Source: Rhodoferax sp. (lineage in GTDB: Bacteria > Pseudomonadota > Gammaproteobacteria > Burkholderiales > Burkholderiaceae_C). Taken from it: a DNA stretch of 48,233 bases. Location of the stretch: the NCBI RefSeq assembly GCF_028688795.1, contig NZ_JAQTXM010000014.1, positions 1 to 48,233 of the forward strand, read 5' to 3'. Within the stretch, counting starts at the first letter, position 1. The number at the start of each line of letters is the position of its first letter. The notes under the pieces are model-generated. The model was not told the origin of the DNA. It made no database searches and saw nothing but the letters and a program-made list of their open reading frames with translations. Shown here piece by piece: positions 14,279 to 23,435 of this stretch. Position numbers and translations under genes: made by a program.

Positions 14279-15457
14279 TTATCGATTTATTGACGCCTCG
14301 GTTTGAGCAGGTCTCGTTGTGGCATCGGAGACAACGGTGATGACTGGTGTCATGGTTTTCTTAACAAAATCTTCTGGCATGACCGCAGTTTTTGCAGCTT
14401 CACGTCTCGCTGCAATTTTCGTGTTGTGTCCCATTACTCTGGGATTTTGATTTAGTGTCGCAACACTTGCATGACCCATGGATTTAGCAACATCAACTTT
14501 GGAAAAACCTGCTGACTTCAAGTTGGCTGCAAATTGATGACGAAAACTGTAGGGCGTTATGCCCTTGCTCTCGCCAAAGTATTGAACCTGGGCAATGCGC
14601 AATGCATTTGCACAAAGCGTGACGTACACCTTGCGAAAGTTACTACCTGCCTTGCTTGTCCTCGCGTATGCCTTCCATTGCACGATCGATTCAATTTGTT
14701 GGCGCACTGCTTGCACGGCGATGGCATCACTTACCAAAAGTTCTCTCTTATCGCTGCCAGCCTTGCCATTTGTATTTTTTGCGTTCACCACAATGAGATT
14801 GATTTTTTTTCCGTCTTCTTCAATCCTTGCGTGTTCCCATTCGCAGGGACGAAGCCCGGTGTACATGGTTGCCCAACACAACTTCAAGGCACGTCTTTGC
14901 CATTCACTTCCAGTGAGCTTGATGTACTGGTCGATCCTATACAGCAATTCTGCGTCAACAAATTTGACTTTTGCGCTGCTTGATTTTGCAGACAATTCAT
15001 TTGAGCGTTGTGCAGCCGATTTACCGACGTTGGATAAAGCTGCAGACCATTTGAGTGTTTTTATCTCAAAAAGTGCTTCTTCAATGACGGCCAGGTTATC
15101 GCGCAATTTTTCAGCCTGAATCAGGTCTGTGTTGTTCTCCAGGGCTTGCGTGTAAAAGGTCAGAGCACGCTGCAGGAGGTTGCAAAAACTTGCTCTTGCA
15201 AACCGCCATGAGTTGGCTCGGTAGGTGACGCGAACTGATTCAACCCAGCGTTTGATGTCTTCGCAAGTGATGCCTTCGGTCGTTTCCAGACCGTTGTACT
15301 TGCCAATGTTTTTGAGTGTGCTTTTTACGAAGTCGAAGTAGGCTTGTTCCGTCTCATCCGTGCGAGTCGGTTCGAGCTTGATTCTGCCACCACTTTGCTC
15401 TTTAATTGATAGCGACTTTGGCTTTACACCTTCGAGTTGTTCCCAATTGATCTGCAT
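14279..15457 (-). CDS. Tyrosine-recombinase-family integrase, nucleophile apparently missing
   Basis: The product is 392 residues with a core-binding domain (about 40-170) and a catalytic domain (about 185-360). The first catalytic Arg is in MYTGLRPCEWEHA. Box II is TPYSFRHQF, with Tyr in the first His position, and the next His is in MGHASVAT. After that motif a Tyr is expected within roughly 10-20 residues, but the sequence NQNPRVMGHNTKIAARRE has none. The protein may therefore be catalytically dead, or use a Tyr in trans. The adjacent upstream DNA (15458-15960) is extremely AT-rich. It probably belongs to the element carrying the 3.6-16 kb island. The RBS before the ATG at 15457 is weak. 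Confidence 0.8.
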   Translation of the reverse strand: MQINWEQLEGVKPKSLSIKEQSGGRIKLEPTRTDETEQAYFDFVKSTLKNIGKYNGLETTEGITCEDIKRWVESVRVTYRANSWRFARASFCNLLQRALTFYTQALENNTDLIQAEKLRDNLAVIEEALFEIKTLKWSAALSNVGKSAAQRSNELSAKSSSAKVKFVDAELLYRIDQYIKLTGSEWQRRALKLCWATMYTGLRPCEWEHARIEEDGKKINLIVVNAKNTNGKAGSDKRELLVSDAIAVQAVRQQIESIVQWKAYARTSKAGSNFRKVYVTLCANALRIAQVQYFGESKGITPYSFRHQFAANLKSAGFSKVDVAKSMGHASVATLNQNPRVMGHNTKIAARREAAKTAVMPEDFVKKTMTPVITVVSDATTRPAQTEASINR

Positions 15458-15960
15458 AACCTAGTTACCCCACTTTTTTCGCACATTCTAGAAGTTATTA
15501 AACGAAAAGATGTATCTAACAATACAAAAAAATAACCGTTAATAAACAAAAAACACAAGGCTATAACAGCATTTTTAATATTTTAAAACAAAAACAGCAG
15601 TCTGATAACGAAGCATCACCTTTATAACATTAGCATCAATTTCAACAGCTAAACAAAAAACACTGCTTTAAAACAATATAAATTTTGTTAACAAACAAGC
15701 AAAATTGGTTGTTTAAACACAATTTTTTAGACTATAAAAACGCTTAGACCGTTTCCATCTACAAACAAAACTTGTATTAAATAACAAAAAATAACAATTG
15801 GTAATAAAAAAGCAACTATATAAACAAAAAATTCTGTTTTTAAATACGACCATTTAACGAAATTTACTGTTGTAAAACACAATAAATTTTGTGAATTTTA
15901 ACACAATAACAAAACATTAAAGTTTGTTAACGCCACAAATTCTTTAGTTGTATATCAGAT
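15458..15960. other. Very AT-rich region with recurrent AACAAA motifs
   Basis: About 500 bases upstream of the integrase contain no gene. The plus strand is A-rich with many copies of an AACAAA-type string near 15545, 15586, 15652, 15690, 15763, 15783, 15823 and 15907. TAAACAAAAAACAC occurs identically at 15543-15556 and 15650-15663, and its first 11 bases recur at 15821. Such arrays could be arm-type integrase or accessory-protein binding sites, or simply foreign DNA. The function is inferred. Confidence 0.6.
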
Positions 15961-16945
15961 AAATTTAGTCTTAAGCATCATGACAATGGAAGATGCGCCT
16001 AGGAATTTTTTGAAGATGAGCGGACATATTTTTCGACCGCCTGAGCGGATTACCTCGACGTATACACACTTTTGTCGCGCCAGTGGGCAACCGATCTGCA
16101 GGCTTTCGCATCAAAACGCGAGCATGATTTGCAAGCACGGTGATCACTAAAGTTGAGGTAAGTTGCTAACGCTGAGTATGTGTATCGCCTAGTCCGGGCT
16201 AAGTCAATGATGACTCTGATCTGAGTGCCCGCGTAGTGCGAAATCTGATGGAGCAACACTCAGTCAACAGTTTTGTGCAAGTCCTCTTGTAGCCTTCAAT
16301 TAGTGTCTCAGGGATCTATTGGCGCAAATTCAGTAACGTAAATCTTGCATGCGGTACGGTTGCGACGGAGTCATTGCGCAGTCAAACCCACAGTGATTTA
16401 GACAACTGGTCGGCAATCTTTTATCTGCGCTATTGTCTCGCCTGATGATGCTCGCATGACCTGGCGAAGTTGAAATTTCTGCAACCGATGCACGCCAGAT
16501 GTTGTTCAAAGCAATATCAAAATTGGTAAACAGGTAGACATTTCTAGAGTGAGCGCTTTGTCAGTGATGAGTCTGATCAAAGTGACTTCGAGTTAAAAGT
16601 TCGACCGTTGTGCAATCAGTGGCAAGCCATTGCTGTGATGGAAATGCGAATTCTTGTGCATCTGTGGATCAGCATAGAAAGGACCGAATCCGTGCAGGTC
16701 CTGATGATTTTTCTTATCCGTTTCGCTGCAAATTTTCAATGAAAGTTGCATTGAGATGCTCACATAGTGATAGAAGTCGATAGCTAACCAGAAGCACAAA
16801 GCCAACTAAATTCGTGGTGAAAACATGTAACCTTTTGGCAAGTGTCCGACTAAAAAAATTGCCACCGTGAAGTTAGCGGGTACTCACAATGAGTAAATTT
16901 GAAGAGCGAAATCGCATGATGCCGTGAGTTTAGTGGGAGACCTTT
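15961..16945. other. Gene-free stretch with decayed repeats
   Basis: No convincing gene. A 25-base string at 16203-16227 recurs at 16560-16584 with four mismatches (core TCTGATC). Bases 16600-16690 match 47206-47300 (see the separate entries), including at protein level on the minus strand. The region looks like a graveyard of mobile-element fragments at the right edge of the island. Confidence 0.4.
16593..16690 (-). repeat. Diverged repeat copy A (partner 47206-47300)
   Basis: On the minus strand it reads FYADPQMHKNSHFHHSN and ends QRSNF-stop. The partner near 47206 reads SYADPKIRTHSVFHHNN and ends QRLNF-stop. The shared YADP, FHH-N and Q-R-NF pattern shows common coding origin. The two copies have the same orientation, lie about 30.6 kb apart and bracket the suf-nos segment. 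The protein family is not recognised. Confidence 0.5.
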
Positions 16946-17306
16946 GTGATTTCGAGGGGAAGCCTTCGAAGTAGCCTTAAACCGCGAGGTGGGTCAGTGG
17001 AATTGGAGACGACGACCCCGACAATGCGCCAGAGTTTTTGTTGCGACAAATGCAGACGGCGAACAACTCCAGAGCCGGTGCGCTTTCTCGGGCGACGGGT
17101 CTTTCCTGGGTTCATTTTGCTTTTTGCTGAGTGGCATGCAGTCCGGCGTTACGGAAATTCTGTTTAACGAATTGCAGTTGCACCTGGGGGTGGCACGCCG
17201 GACATTGCATCGATGGCGGCACTGGTGGCGTGAAATATTCGTGGCAACCCCATTCTGGAATTTAGGCAGAGGTCGTTTTATGCCACCAATCGAGCATGCA
17301 GCGTAG
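16946..17306 (+). pseudogene. Frameshifted orfA of a two-ORF insertion element
   Basis: The first part (16946 onward) reads SFCCDKCRRRTTPEPVRFLGRR, a Cys-containing segment that is typical, as far as I recall, of the first ORF of this element type. After a frameshift near 17150 the reading continues LGVARRTLHRWRHWWREIF and GRFMPPIEHA to a stop at 17306. The rest (17307-17527) still aligns with the relic at 126-440 but is broken. The two copies complement each other: this one keeps the 5' part, the other the intact 3' end. Confidence 0.6.
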
Positions 17307-17527
17307 CCAAATAGCCTACTTGAGCGTTTTAGCGGTATGGATGCCCATTCGAAGTTGGTGCAGTGCCTTCAATTTCTGGCGTCCCTTTCAAAGCCAGGTT
17401 TTTTTTCACCCACGATGATGGTCGATGAGCACCCGCAGAGAATCGTCGCAACTCAGAAATGTTCTCAGAAGGTGATGCTGGCGATGTCAAAAACGTCGCA
17501 CTGGAGCCTCTGTTTGTACTTCCGGAT
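17212..17527 (+). repeat. Inverted copy of the relic at 126-440
   Basis: Read on the plus strand it aligns with the reverse complement of 126-440 over about 315 bases with scattered mismatches and small gaps (for example GGCAACCCCATTCTGGAATT is identical). The two copies face each other around the 0.45-17.2 kb segment, which includes IS30 and the accessory island, and could support inversion of it by homologous recombination. Confidence 0.75.
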
Positions 17528-17543
17528 CAGACCCATACCCGAC

Positions 17544-17700
17544 GCTCACCGGAGTCGCATGGAAACCACCGAAAAGTGGGAAAGCTGACCTTCAATTTCG
17601 CCGGAAGCAGTCGCTCGCCGCAAGTGTCAAAACTTTGGAAGCAGTCGGCCAAACGGGGATGCCAGTTCTCCTGGCTATCCGGCTCTTGGGCAGCGATACC
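17544..17700 (+). repeat. Intergenic repeat copy 1 (partner 19957-20115)
   Basis: It shares GAAAAGTGGGAAAGCTGACC, GCAGTCGCTC, GTCGGCCAAACGG and CTTGGCT-TCCGGCTC with 19957-20115 in the same orientation and order. No frame is conserved. The two copies bracket the hemerythrin/HD-GYP pair, so that pair may have been moved or duplicated with them, or this is a dispersed non-coding repeat of the genome. Confidence 0.7.
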
Positions 17701-17821
17701 AGTCGTTCGCGACCGGCAACTTCCCGATGGTCCGTTTCAACACCAGTCAGATGCCGTCAGTGGACTACATGAAAGCGCCCTTAAGCAAAGTCTTGACATA
17801 TTCAAACCAATCCGTGTTGGC

Positions 17822-19114
17822 CTACGCTGGCGAAGCCGCATGCGTCTGCTGGGACTGGTGTCGAATGTGATGAATCTGTTCAAAATCACCGCGCAACGCC
17901 GCCACCACATCCCCATCGATGGCCCCATCGGCGACCAGTTTGTCGAGCACCGCCAGACACTGCGCGCGCGCCATGCCGCTGCGATAGGGACGGTTTTCGG
18001 TGATTGCGGTAAACACATCCGCCACCGCGACGATGCGTGAACCGAGGGTGAGTTCACGTGAGCGGAACGGGTAGCCCTTCCCATCAAGACGTTCATGGTG
18101 TTGCGAGGCCCAGGTGTTGACGGTTTCCAGGCCGGGCACCGTCGACAGAATCCGATGTGTGTAGTAGGGATGCTGGCGAATGATGAACATCTCAGCCGGT
18201 GTCAGCGGGCCGGGCTTGTCGAGGATCTCGGTCGGCACGGCAAGTTTCCCGATGTCGTGCAGGTTGCCTGCCACCCCGATCAAGCGTGTTTGGTGCGGCG
18301 ACATGCCAAGACGCGTGGCCAGTTCCTCGCTGGTGGCGGCGACCCCGCTCGAATGGGCCGCAGTGAAGGGGCTGCGGTAGTCAATGATCTTGCCAAAGAC
18401 TCTGGCCAGTTGGTAAAGGCCATCCAGATCAAGGCTGAGTTTCGAGTTGCCGAAGCGGCATCTGACGATTTCTTCCTTGTGGGGGCTGGTCAGATCGAGC
18501 CAGAAGGACTCTTTCTCTGACATGCCGTCAAACGCGGCGGCCACCTTCGGCATGAAGCAGCGCCCGCTCTCGGCGGCAATCGCCATGCGAATGCCCTGAA
18601 CCTGCGCCAGAACATGGTGGCCGTCCTCCGGCATGACCGAAATGCGATCCGCCAGACGCAGAATGTGGCTGATCAGCGGCACCGGCTCGCCCTCAAATTC
18701 GGCACCATAGCCAAAGTTCCAGTTCACGTGGTGGAAACGAATCGCAGCGGCCGCGTTGGCGAATGGTGAAAATTCGCGCAACAACAGGTAGCCTTCTTGT
18801 CCATGCTGATGCAAATTCGCAGGCATCTGCTTGTGGCTGGTGTGAGCGCGGGTCAAGGCATCATCGAACAAGTCGAAGTGCATGACGGATGACACGGCCG
18901 CCACGTCGTGCAAGGCACCGGCAATCAGCGCATCGTCAATCTCGTTCTGACTCAGGTCAAGCTCTTCGGCCAGGCAGGATGCCACGTAGGCGACACGCAG
19001 ATGGTGTTCAGAAATCTTCGGGTGAAGGAAGTCAATCGCCCTGGAAAAGCAGAGCACCATGCTGAAAAGCGCGATGTCAAGCTCTTCCGATGGCCCGCGT
19101 GTAGTCATCGCCAT
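17822..19114 (-). CDS. HD-GYP domain c-di-GMP phosphodiesterase with extra N-terminal HD domain
   Basis: The product is 430 residues. The N-terminal domain has an HD pair (GALHDV, 69-70) and a later RFHHVNW. The C-terminal HD-GYP domain has NLHDIGKLAVP (HD 286-287), RQHPYYTHRIL, QHHERLDGKGYPF (HHE 339-341, GYP 347-349) and VADVFTAITENRPYR. These are the metal ligands and signature of enzymes that hydrolyse cyclic di-GMP. There is no receiver or membrane domain. It begins 27 bases after the hemerythrin gene and is probably co-transcribed with it from the promoter carrying the palindrome at 19617. M3 is an alternative start. The input signal may come from the hemerythrin partner or NO-controlled expression. 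Confidence 0.88.
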   Translation of the reverse strand: MAMTTRGPSEELDIALFSMVLCFSRAIDFLHPKISEHHLRVAYVASCLAEELDLSQNEIDDALIAGALHDVAAVSSVMHFDLFDDALTRAHTSHKQMPANLHQHGQEGYLLLREFSPFANAAAAIRFHHVNWNFGYGAEFEGEPVPLISHILRLADRISVMPEDGHHVLAQVQGIRMAIAAESGRCFMPKVAAAFDGMSEKESFWLDLTSPHKEEIVRCRFGNSKLSLDLDGLYQLARVFGKIIDYRSPFTAAHSSGVAATSEELATRLGMSPHQTRLIGVAGNLHDIGKLAVPTEILDKPGPLTPAEMFIIRQHPYYTHRILSTVPGLETVNTWASQHHERLDGKGYPFRSRELTLGSRIVAVADVFTAITENRPYRSGMARAQCLAVLDKLVADGAIDGDVVAALRGDFEQIHHIRHQSQQTHAASPA

Positions 19115-19141
19115 GGGGGATGTCCAGAATCCGCCAACGCG

Positions 19142-19552
19142 TCAAAGGGCTTCAATGGCCGGATAGAACACCGTGTCTTCTTTGTGCATCCGGGCATACA
19201 CGGTCTTGAGAACCGAATTGGCATCCTTGCGGAACCCCTCCGGTTCTCGGGCCACGTTGTCTGCCTGATTCCATCGTGCGGCAAAGCCCATGTAGGCCGA
19301 CGCAATGGCACCCATGTCGTCCTGAAATTTCGTGCCCATGCGCGCCAGCACGGCGTTGTTGCTGTTGCGTAAAGCCGGGTACAGCACCTGGTCTTCCACC
19401 GCAAGATGCAGTTTGATGACCCCACTCATGGCGATGATGAGTCGGGCGATTTCTTCGGCGTTCTCACTGACCCCCGCCTGGCTGGCTTGTCTGAGTGCGG
19501 CAATACAGCCGAGGATGTCAAGGTGTTGACGTTTGAATTTGTCGATGTTCAT
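19142..19552 (-). CDS. Hemerythrin-domain protein
   Basis: The product is 136 residues from ATG 19552 (MNIDKFKRQHLDILGCI). The di-iron ligand pattern is visible: H in KRQHLDI, H-E in KLHLAVEDQVLYP, and a final HKEDTVFYPAI. Hemerythrin domains bind O2 or NO. The frame extends upstream to 19669, but the extra residues read through a palindromic promoter region and match nothing. The gene is followed by an HD-GYP phosphodiesterase and preceded by an NsrR-like palindrome, which suggests an NO-sensing or NO-scavenging role. The assignment to NO rather than O2 is inference. Confidence 0.83.
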   Translation of the reverse strand: MNIDKFKRQHLDILGCIAALRQASQAGVSENAEEIARLIIAMSGVIKLHLAVEDQVLYPALRNSNNAVLARMGTKFQDDMGAIASAYMGFAARWNQADNVAREPEGFRKDANSVLKTVYARMHKEDTVFYPAIEAL

Positions 19553-19616
19553 GAGAGCGTTTTTTGAGGTGCATGGTGCCAAAGACGATTCAAGGTTTGA
19601 CACTGAAGGCATTTTT

Positions 19617-19643
19617 AATAGATTCATGTAATATGAATCTATT
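19617..19643. promoter_or_regulatory. NsrR-like palindrome upstream of hemerythrin/HD-GYP
   Basis: A 13-1-13 near-perfect palindrome with half-sites AATAGATTCATGT and ATATGAATCTATT (one mismatch pair). The core GATTCAT-N5-ATGAATC has the spacing of NsrR boxes (GATGYAT-N5-ATRCATC). It lies 65-91 bases upstream of the hemerythrin start. NsrR is encoded in this window at 32651. Binding is inferred. Confidence 0.65.
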
Positions 19644-19675
19644 GGAGCACATGCCGCATGGAACCACAAGAAATT

Positions 19676-20130
19676 TCAAGAATCACCGTGCTCGGTAGAT
19701 GGGTAAGCGAAGTCATCGGCCCGCCCGCACCGCAAATGGGTAGCCGGTGCCAATGTCGGGTTCGGGGGAAACAGTTGGGTAAGTCGGCGGTCGGCCTTGG
19801 GTCTTGAAGAGTCACAGGTCTGGAGGTTGGCCTGTTTCACGGGCGGCCGACTGTTCAAGACCCATAGCCGACGGCCACGACCGGCAGGTTACCGGTTGCC
19901 CAGTTCGTCGGCGGTCAGGCGCCATTCATGACGGGCTTCAACGTGCCCTTACCTGACCCTCACCGGATCCGCACGGACAACGCCGAAAAGTGGGAAAGCT
20001 GACCTTTAATTCCGCCGACAGCAGTCGCTCACCGTCAGTGCCAAAACCTTGGCGGCTGTCGGCCAAACGGCGGTGCCATTTTTCTTGGCTGTCCGGCTCC
20101 TGGACAGGCCAATTCCGTGATCTCAATTAC
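19676..20130. other. Intergenic stretch with decayed repeats
   Basis: No gene is supported. It holds the second copy of an intergenic repeat (19957-20115) and a GGCGGTCGGC-TTGGGTCT string at about 19786 that recurs at about 2706. Several CGGC-rich partial palindromes (GGTCGGC, GGCGGCCGACTG) are present. The pattern resembles dispersed non-coding repeats of this bacterial group. Confidence 0.4.
19957..20115 (+). repeat. Intergenic repeat copy 2 (partner 17544-17700)
   Basis: Same orientation and block order as copy 1, with GAAAAGTGGGAAAGCTGACC identical and about three-quarters of the remaining bases alike by eye. It ends about 45 bases before the stop codon of the GGDEF-EAL gene. See copy 1. 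Confidence 0.7.
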
Positions 20131-20159
20131 CGCGTAGCTGCAGGGGTGATCCTAAGTCG

Positions 20160-23100
20160 CTAGAACTGTTTCCAGACCTCAGATTGAAGCCATCTCATGC
20201 ACCAGGATGGATATTCATCAGCTGCCATGGGCTTGGCTATGCCGTAGCCTTGTGCATAGCGACACCCCATACTTCGCAACGTAACGCAGTGCTTAAGCGA
20301 CTCCACGCCCTCGGCAATCACCCGACGATCAAAGGCCAGAGCCAACTCGATGACGCTGCGAACAATGCTGAGATCATTAGGATCGCTCAGCATGTCGCGG
20401 ACAAAGCTCTGATCAATCTTCAGGGTGTTCAAGGGCAACTTACGCAAGTAGGTCAATGATGAGTAACCCGTGCCAAAGTCGTCGAGAGAAAATCGTACAC
20501 CCAGTTTTTTGCAGCGCTGGAGTATTTCGACAGCCGCCTGCATATCACCGATGGCCGCCGTTTCCAGCACCTCGAGTTCGAGATAAGCCGGATTGACGCC
20601 TCCGTGCAGGGTCAAAGCCCGCTCCAGTCGCGCAGAGAAATTTGCCTGCAGCAGGTGGTTGGCACTGATATTGACGCTGACCTTCATCGCAAGACCGCCC
20701 CTGAGCCAGGCTTCGATCTGGTTCAGAGCGGTGTCGATGACCCACTCTCCGAAAAGCTGCTCGTGAATTCCACCGCGCAGGTACGGGAGGAAATCGCTTG
20801 GCGGCAGCAGCCCGCGCTCGGGATGCTGCCAACGGATCAGGGCTTCCGCACCGATCACCTCGCCGCTGACCAGATCGACCTGCGGCTGGTAATGCAGCAC
20901 AAACTCATTGCGATCCAGGGCGCGCTGCATTTCCTCGAAGTACTCGAGGTGGTGCTGTGTTTTCCGGTCGATCTCCGTATCGAACATCTGATACCGATTC
21001 TTGCCCGCTTGCTTGGCCAGGTACATGGCCTGATCCGCGTGGCGCAACAGTGTGTCGGGATACGAATGGTCGGCCGGGTAGAAGCTGACACCGATGCTGA
21101 CTGTAATATTGAACACATGCCCGCCTGCATTGATCGGCCGGTTCACAGTTTCCAGTACCCGGTCGAGAATCAGCGTGCATTCGTCAAGCGATTTCACTTC
21201 GGAAAGTAGCAGCACGAACTCGTCGCCACCCAGGCGCGACAAGGTGTCTTCAGGGCGCAGGATGGTTTTCAGGTGCTCCGCAACACCTCGCAACAACTGG
21301 TCGCCGACGGTGTGCCCGAACTGGTCATTGATATGCTTGAAGCCATCGAGGTCGAGGAAGCAGACCACACACAGTTTTCCACTTCGCTCGGACCGAAGGA
21401 TGGTTTGTGTCAACCGGTCAGACAGCAGACGGCGATTGGGCAAGTCGGTCAGGGCATCGTAGTTGGCAACCCGCGCAAGTTCCGCTTCATGCTCCTTTAT
21501 CTGCGTGATGTCAGCGAATACGCTGACGTAGTGCAGGACTTGCCCATATGCGTCGCGAATCGCTGAAATCGACTGCAGTGTCGCATAGAGCTCGCCTGTC
21601 TTGCGTCGGTTCCATATCTCTCCATGCCAGAAGTCATGCTCGTTAAGCGACGCCCAGAGTGCCTGGTAAAAACTGGGGTCATGACGGCCCGATGAGAGCA
21701 TGCGCGGCGAGCGCTCAATGACGTCGGACAGTTCGTAGCCGGTGATCCGCGTGAACGCAGGGTTCACCTTTGTAATCAGTCCCTCGGCGTTCGTCACCAT
21801 GATCCCCTCGTAGCTACTTTCGAATACGGCCACCGCTTCGCGCTGCGCCTGTTCAAGCTGCCGGCGCTGGGTCACATCGGTGTGGGTTCCCGACATCATT
21901 AAAGGGGTTCCATTGTCGGTGCGCGTCACGACCCGACCACGCGTCAGGATCCAGCGCCATCCACCATCCTTGGTCCGGGCGCGAAACTCGACTTCATGGT
22001 TAGCGGAATGTCCGCTAAGGTGACGCTCAATCGACGCCAGCGCAAGCGGCAAATCTTCAGGATGCACCAGTTCGGGCCAGTGCGCAGTGTCGACCCGCAT
22101 TTCGCCTGGCGCATAACCCAGCATTGTTTCCCATCGCGCGCTGACCTGAAACGTATTAGTCGTCAGGTTCCAGTCCCAATAGCCCTGGTCTGTGCCTTCG
22201 AGCACACGCGACAACTGCTGTTCGCTCGCGCGCAGTTGCGCGGTCCTCTCAATCACGCGCTGCTCCAGTAGTTCGCTCTGATTGCTGATCGCCTTTTGCA
22301 CCTCACGTTCCGCGCTCACATCACGAAAGACCAGCACCACACCATTTAGCCGTCCGGTTGCGTCACGAATTGGCGCGGCACTATCGGAAATGGGGTGCTC
22401 GCTGCCGTCGCGGGCGATCAGCACGGTGTGATTGGAAAGCTCCTGAATCTCACCGGTTTCGAGCACTTTGGCCACCGGCACCAAGGCGGGTGCACGCGTC
22501 TGCTCATGAACAAGGCGAAAGACTTCTTCGATCGGTCGACCTATGGCATCGACCAAGCGCCACCCAGTCAGCTTCTCCGACACCGAGTTCATGCGCGTCA
22601 GTCGTCCTTCGGTATCGGTCGCAATAACGCCGTCGCCAATCGAAAGCAGGGTTGTGGCGAGGCTTTCTTCGCTTATTCTGAGCGCACGCTGGCTGGCTTC
22701 GGTCTTGCGAAACTGGCGCCGGATCAACTCATAGGTGGTAGCAAGCAACACTAACAGCAAAAAGCTAAACAACGATCCGGTGGCAACCATGACCTGCTGC
22801 GCGCGCACCTGCTCGGCGCTGCGACGCGCCAATAAGCCTCGCTCCCAATTTTCCATTTCACTCAAAAGGCGATAGGAACGCTCGCGCGTCTCCTTCAATG
22901 GAGCACTGGCAACAAAAGCGCTCGCCGCTTCCTGGCCCTGTGTCTTGCGCAGCAGTTCGACATGTCTTGAGATGACCAGTCGCTCATCGATTACCTCGCG
23001 CAGGCGCTTCCAGCGTTCCTGTTGAACGGCATCGTCAGCAGTCAGGGTCTTGACCGCAGCGAGGGCAACTTCACGAGAATCAATTGCCACATTGCGCTCT

Positions 23101-23435
23101 GCCAGACGTGCTGGATCACCCGAAATCCTGAAGCTCTGTGTCGTGAATTCAATTTGTAGGGTGTCTCCCTGCGTGCGGGCGACCCTATCAATGACTTCAT
23201 GGGTACGCGTTACCGCACTCGCGGCCTGCGCAGCATCATCCACCAACTTCCAAGTGATAAGCGCCAACACAACAACCACCACCACGGCGGCGGTAAACGC
23301 TGTCAGGACTTTTGCTTCAAAACTCGAACGAGTGACCAAATTCAGACTCCCGACACGGTGACGACCAACGAAAAAGCAATTTTCCACCCCCAGATTCCTT
23401 AGCTGCATGATCAGCTTGTGGCGGGCATTGCGCAA
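20160..23435 (-). CDS. Membrane sensor with CHASE3-like, PAS, GGDEF and EAL domains
   Basis: The product is 1091 residues. A membrane helix at about 44-62 and another at 214-237 enclose a helical periplasmic sensor of CHASE3 type. Three PAS/PAC units follow (about 265-385, 415-530 and 540-660). The diguanylate cyclase domain has RLGGDEF (736-740) intact, and the EAL domain has AEALIRWQHP (864-866) and DDFGTGYSSL. Both catalytic motifs look complete, so it may make and break c-di-GMP. A long intergenic stretch separates it from the HD-GYP gene. Start M1 or M10 (23408) are both possible. Signal identity is unknown. Confidence 0.9.
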   Translation of the reverse strand: MRNARHKLIMQLRNLGVENCFFVGRHRVGSLNLVTRSSFEAKVLTAFTAAVVVVVVLALITWKLVDDAAQAASAVTRTHEVIDRVARTQGDTLQIEFTTQSFRISGDPARLAERNVAIDSREVALAAVKTLTADDAVQQERWKRLREVIDERLVISRHVELLRKTQGQEAASAFVASAPLKETRERSYRLLSEMENWERGLLARRSAEQVRAQQVMVATGSLFSFLLLVLLATTYELIRRQFRKTEASQRALRISEESLATTLLSIGDGVIATDTEGRLTRMNSVSEKLTGWRLVDAIGRPIEEVFRLVHEQTRAPALVPVAKVLETGEIQELSNHTVLIARDGSEHPISDSAAPIRDATGRLNGVVLVFRDVSAEREVQKAISNQSELLEQRVIERTAQLRASEQQLSRVLEGTDQGYWDWNLTTNTFQVSARWETMLGYAPGEMRVDTAHWPELVHPEDLPLALASIERHLSGHSANHEVEFRARTKDGGWRWILTRGRVVTRTDNGTPLMMSGTHTDVTQRRQLEQAQREAVAVFESSYEGIMVTNAEGLITKVNPAFTRITGYELSDVIERSPRMLSSGRHDPSFYQALWASLNEHDFWHGEIWNRRKTGELYATLQSISAIRDAYGQVLHYVSVFADITQIKEHEAELARVANYDALTDLPNRRLLSDRLTQTILRSERSGKLCVVCFLDLDGFKHINDQFGHTVGDQLLRGVAEHLKTILRPEDTLSRLGGDEFVLLLSEVKSLDECTLILDRVLETVNRPINAGGHVFNITVSIGVSFYPADHSYPDTLLRHADQAMYLAKQAGKNRYQMFDTEIDRKTQHHLEYFEEMQRALDRNEFVLHYQPQVDLVSGEVIGAEALIRWQHPERGLLPPSDFLPYLRGGIHEQLFGEWVIDTALNQIEAWLRGGLAMKVSVNISANHLLQANFSARLERALTLHGGVNPAYLELEVLETAAIGDMQAAVEILQRCKKLGVRFSLDDFGTGYSSLTYLRKLPLNTLKIDQSFVRDMLSDPNDLSIVRSVIELALAFDRRVIAEGVESLKHCVTLRSMGCRYAQGYGIAKPMAADEYPSWCMRWLQSEVWKQF

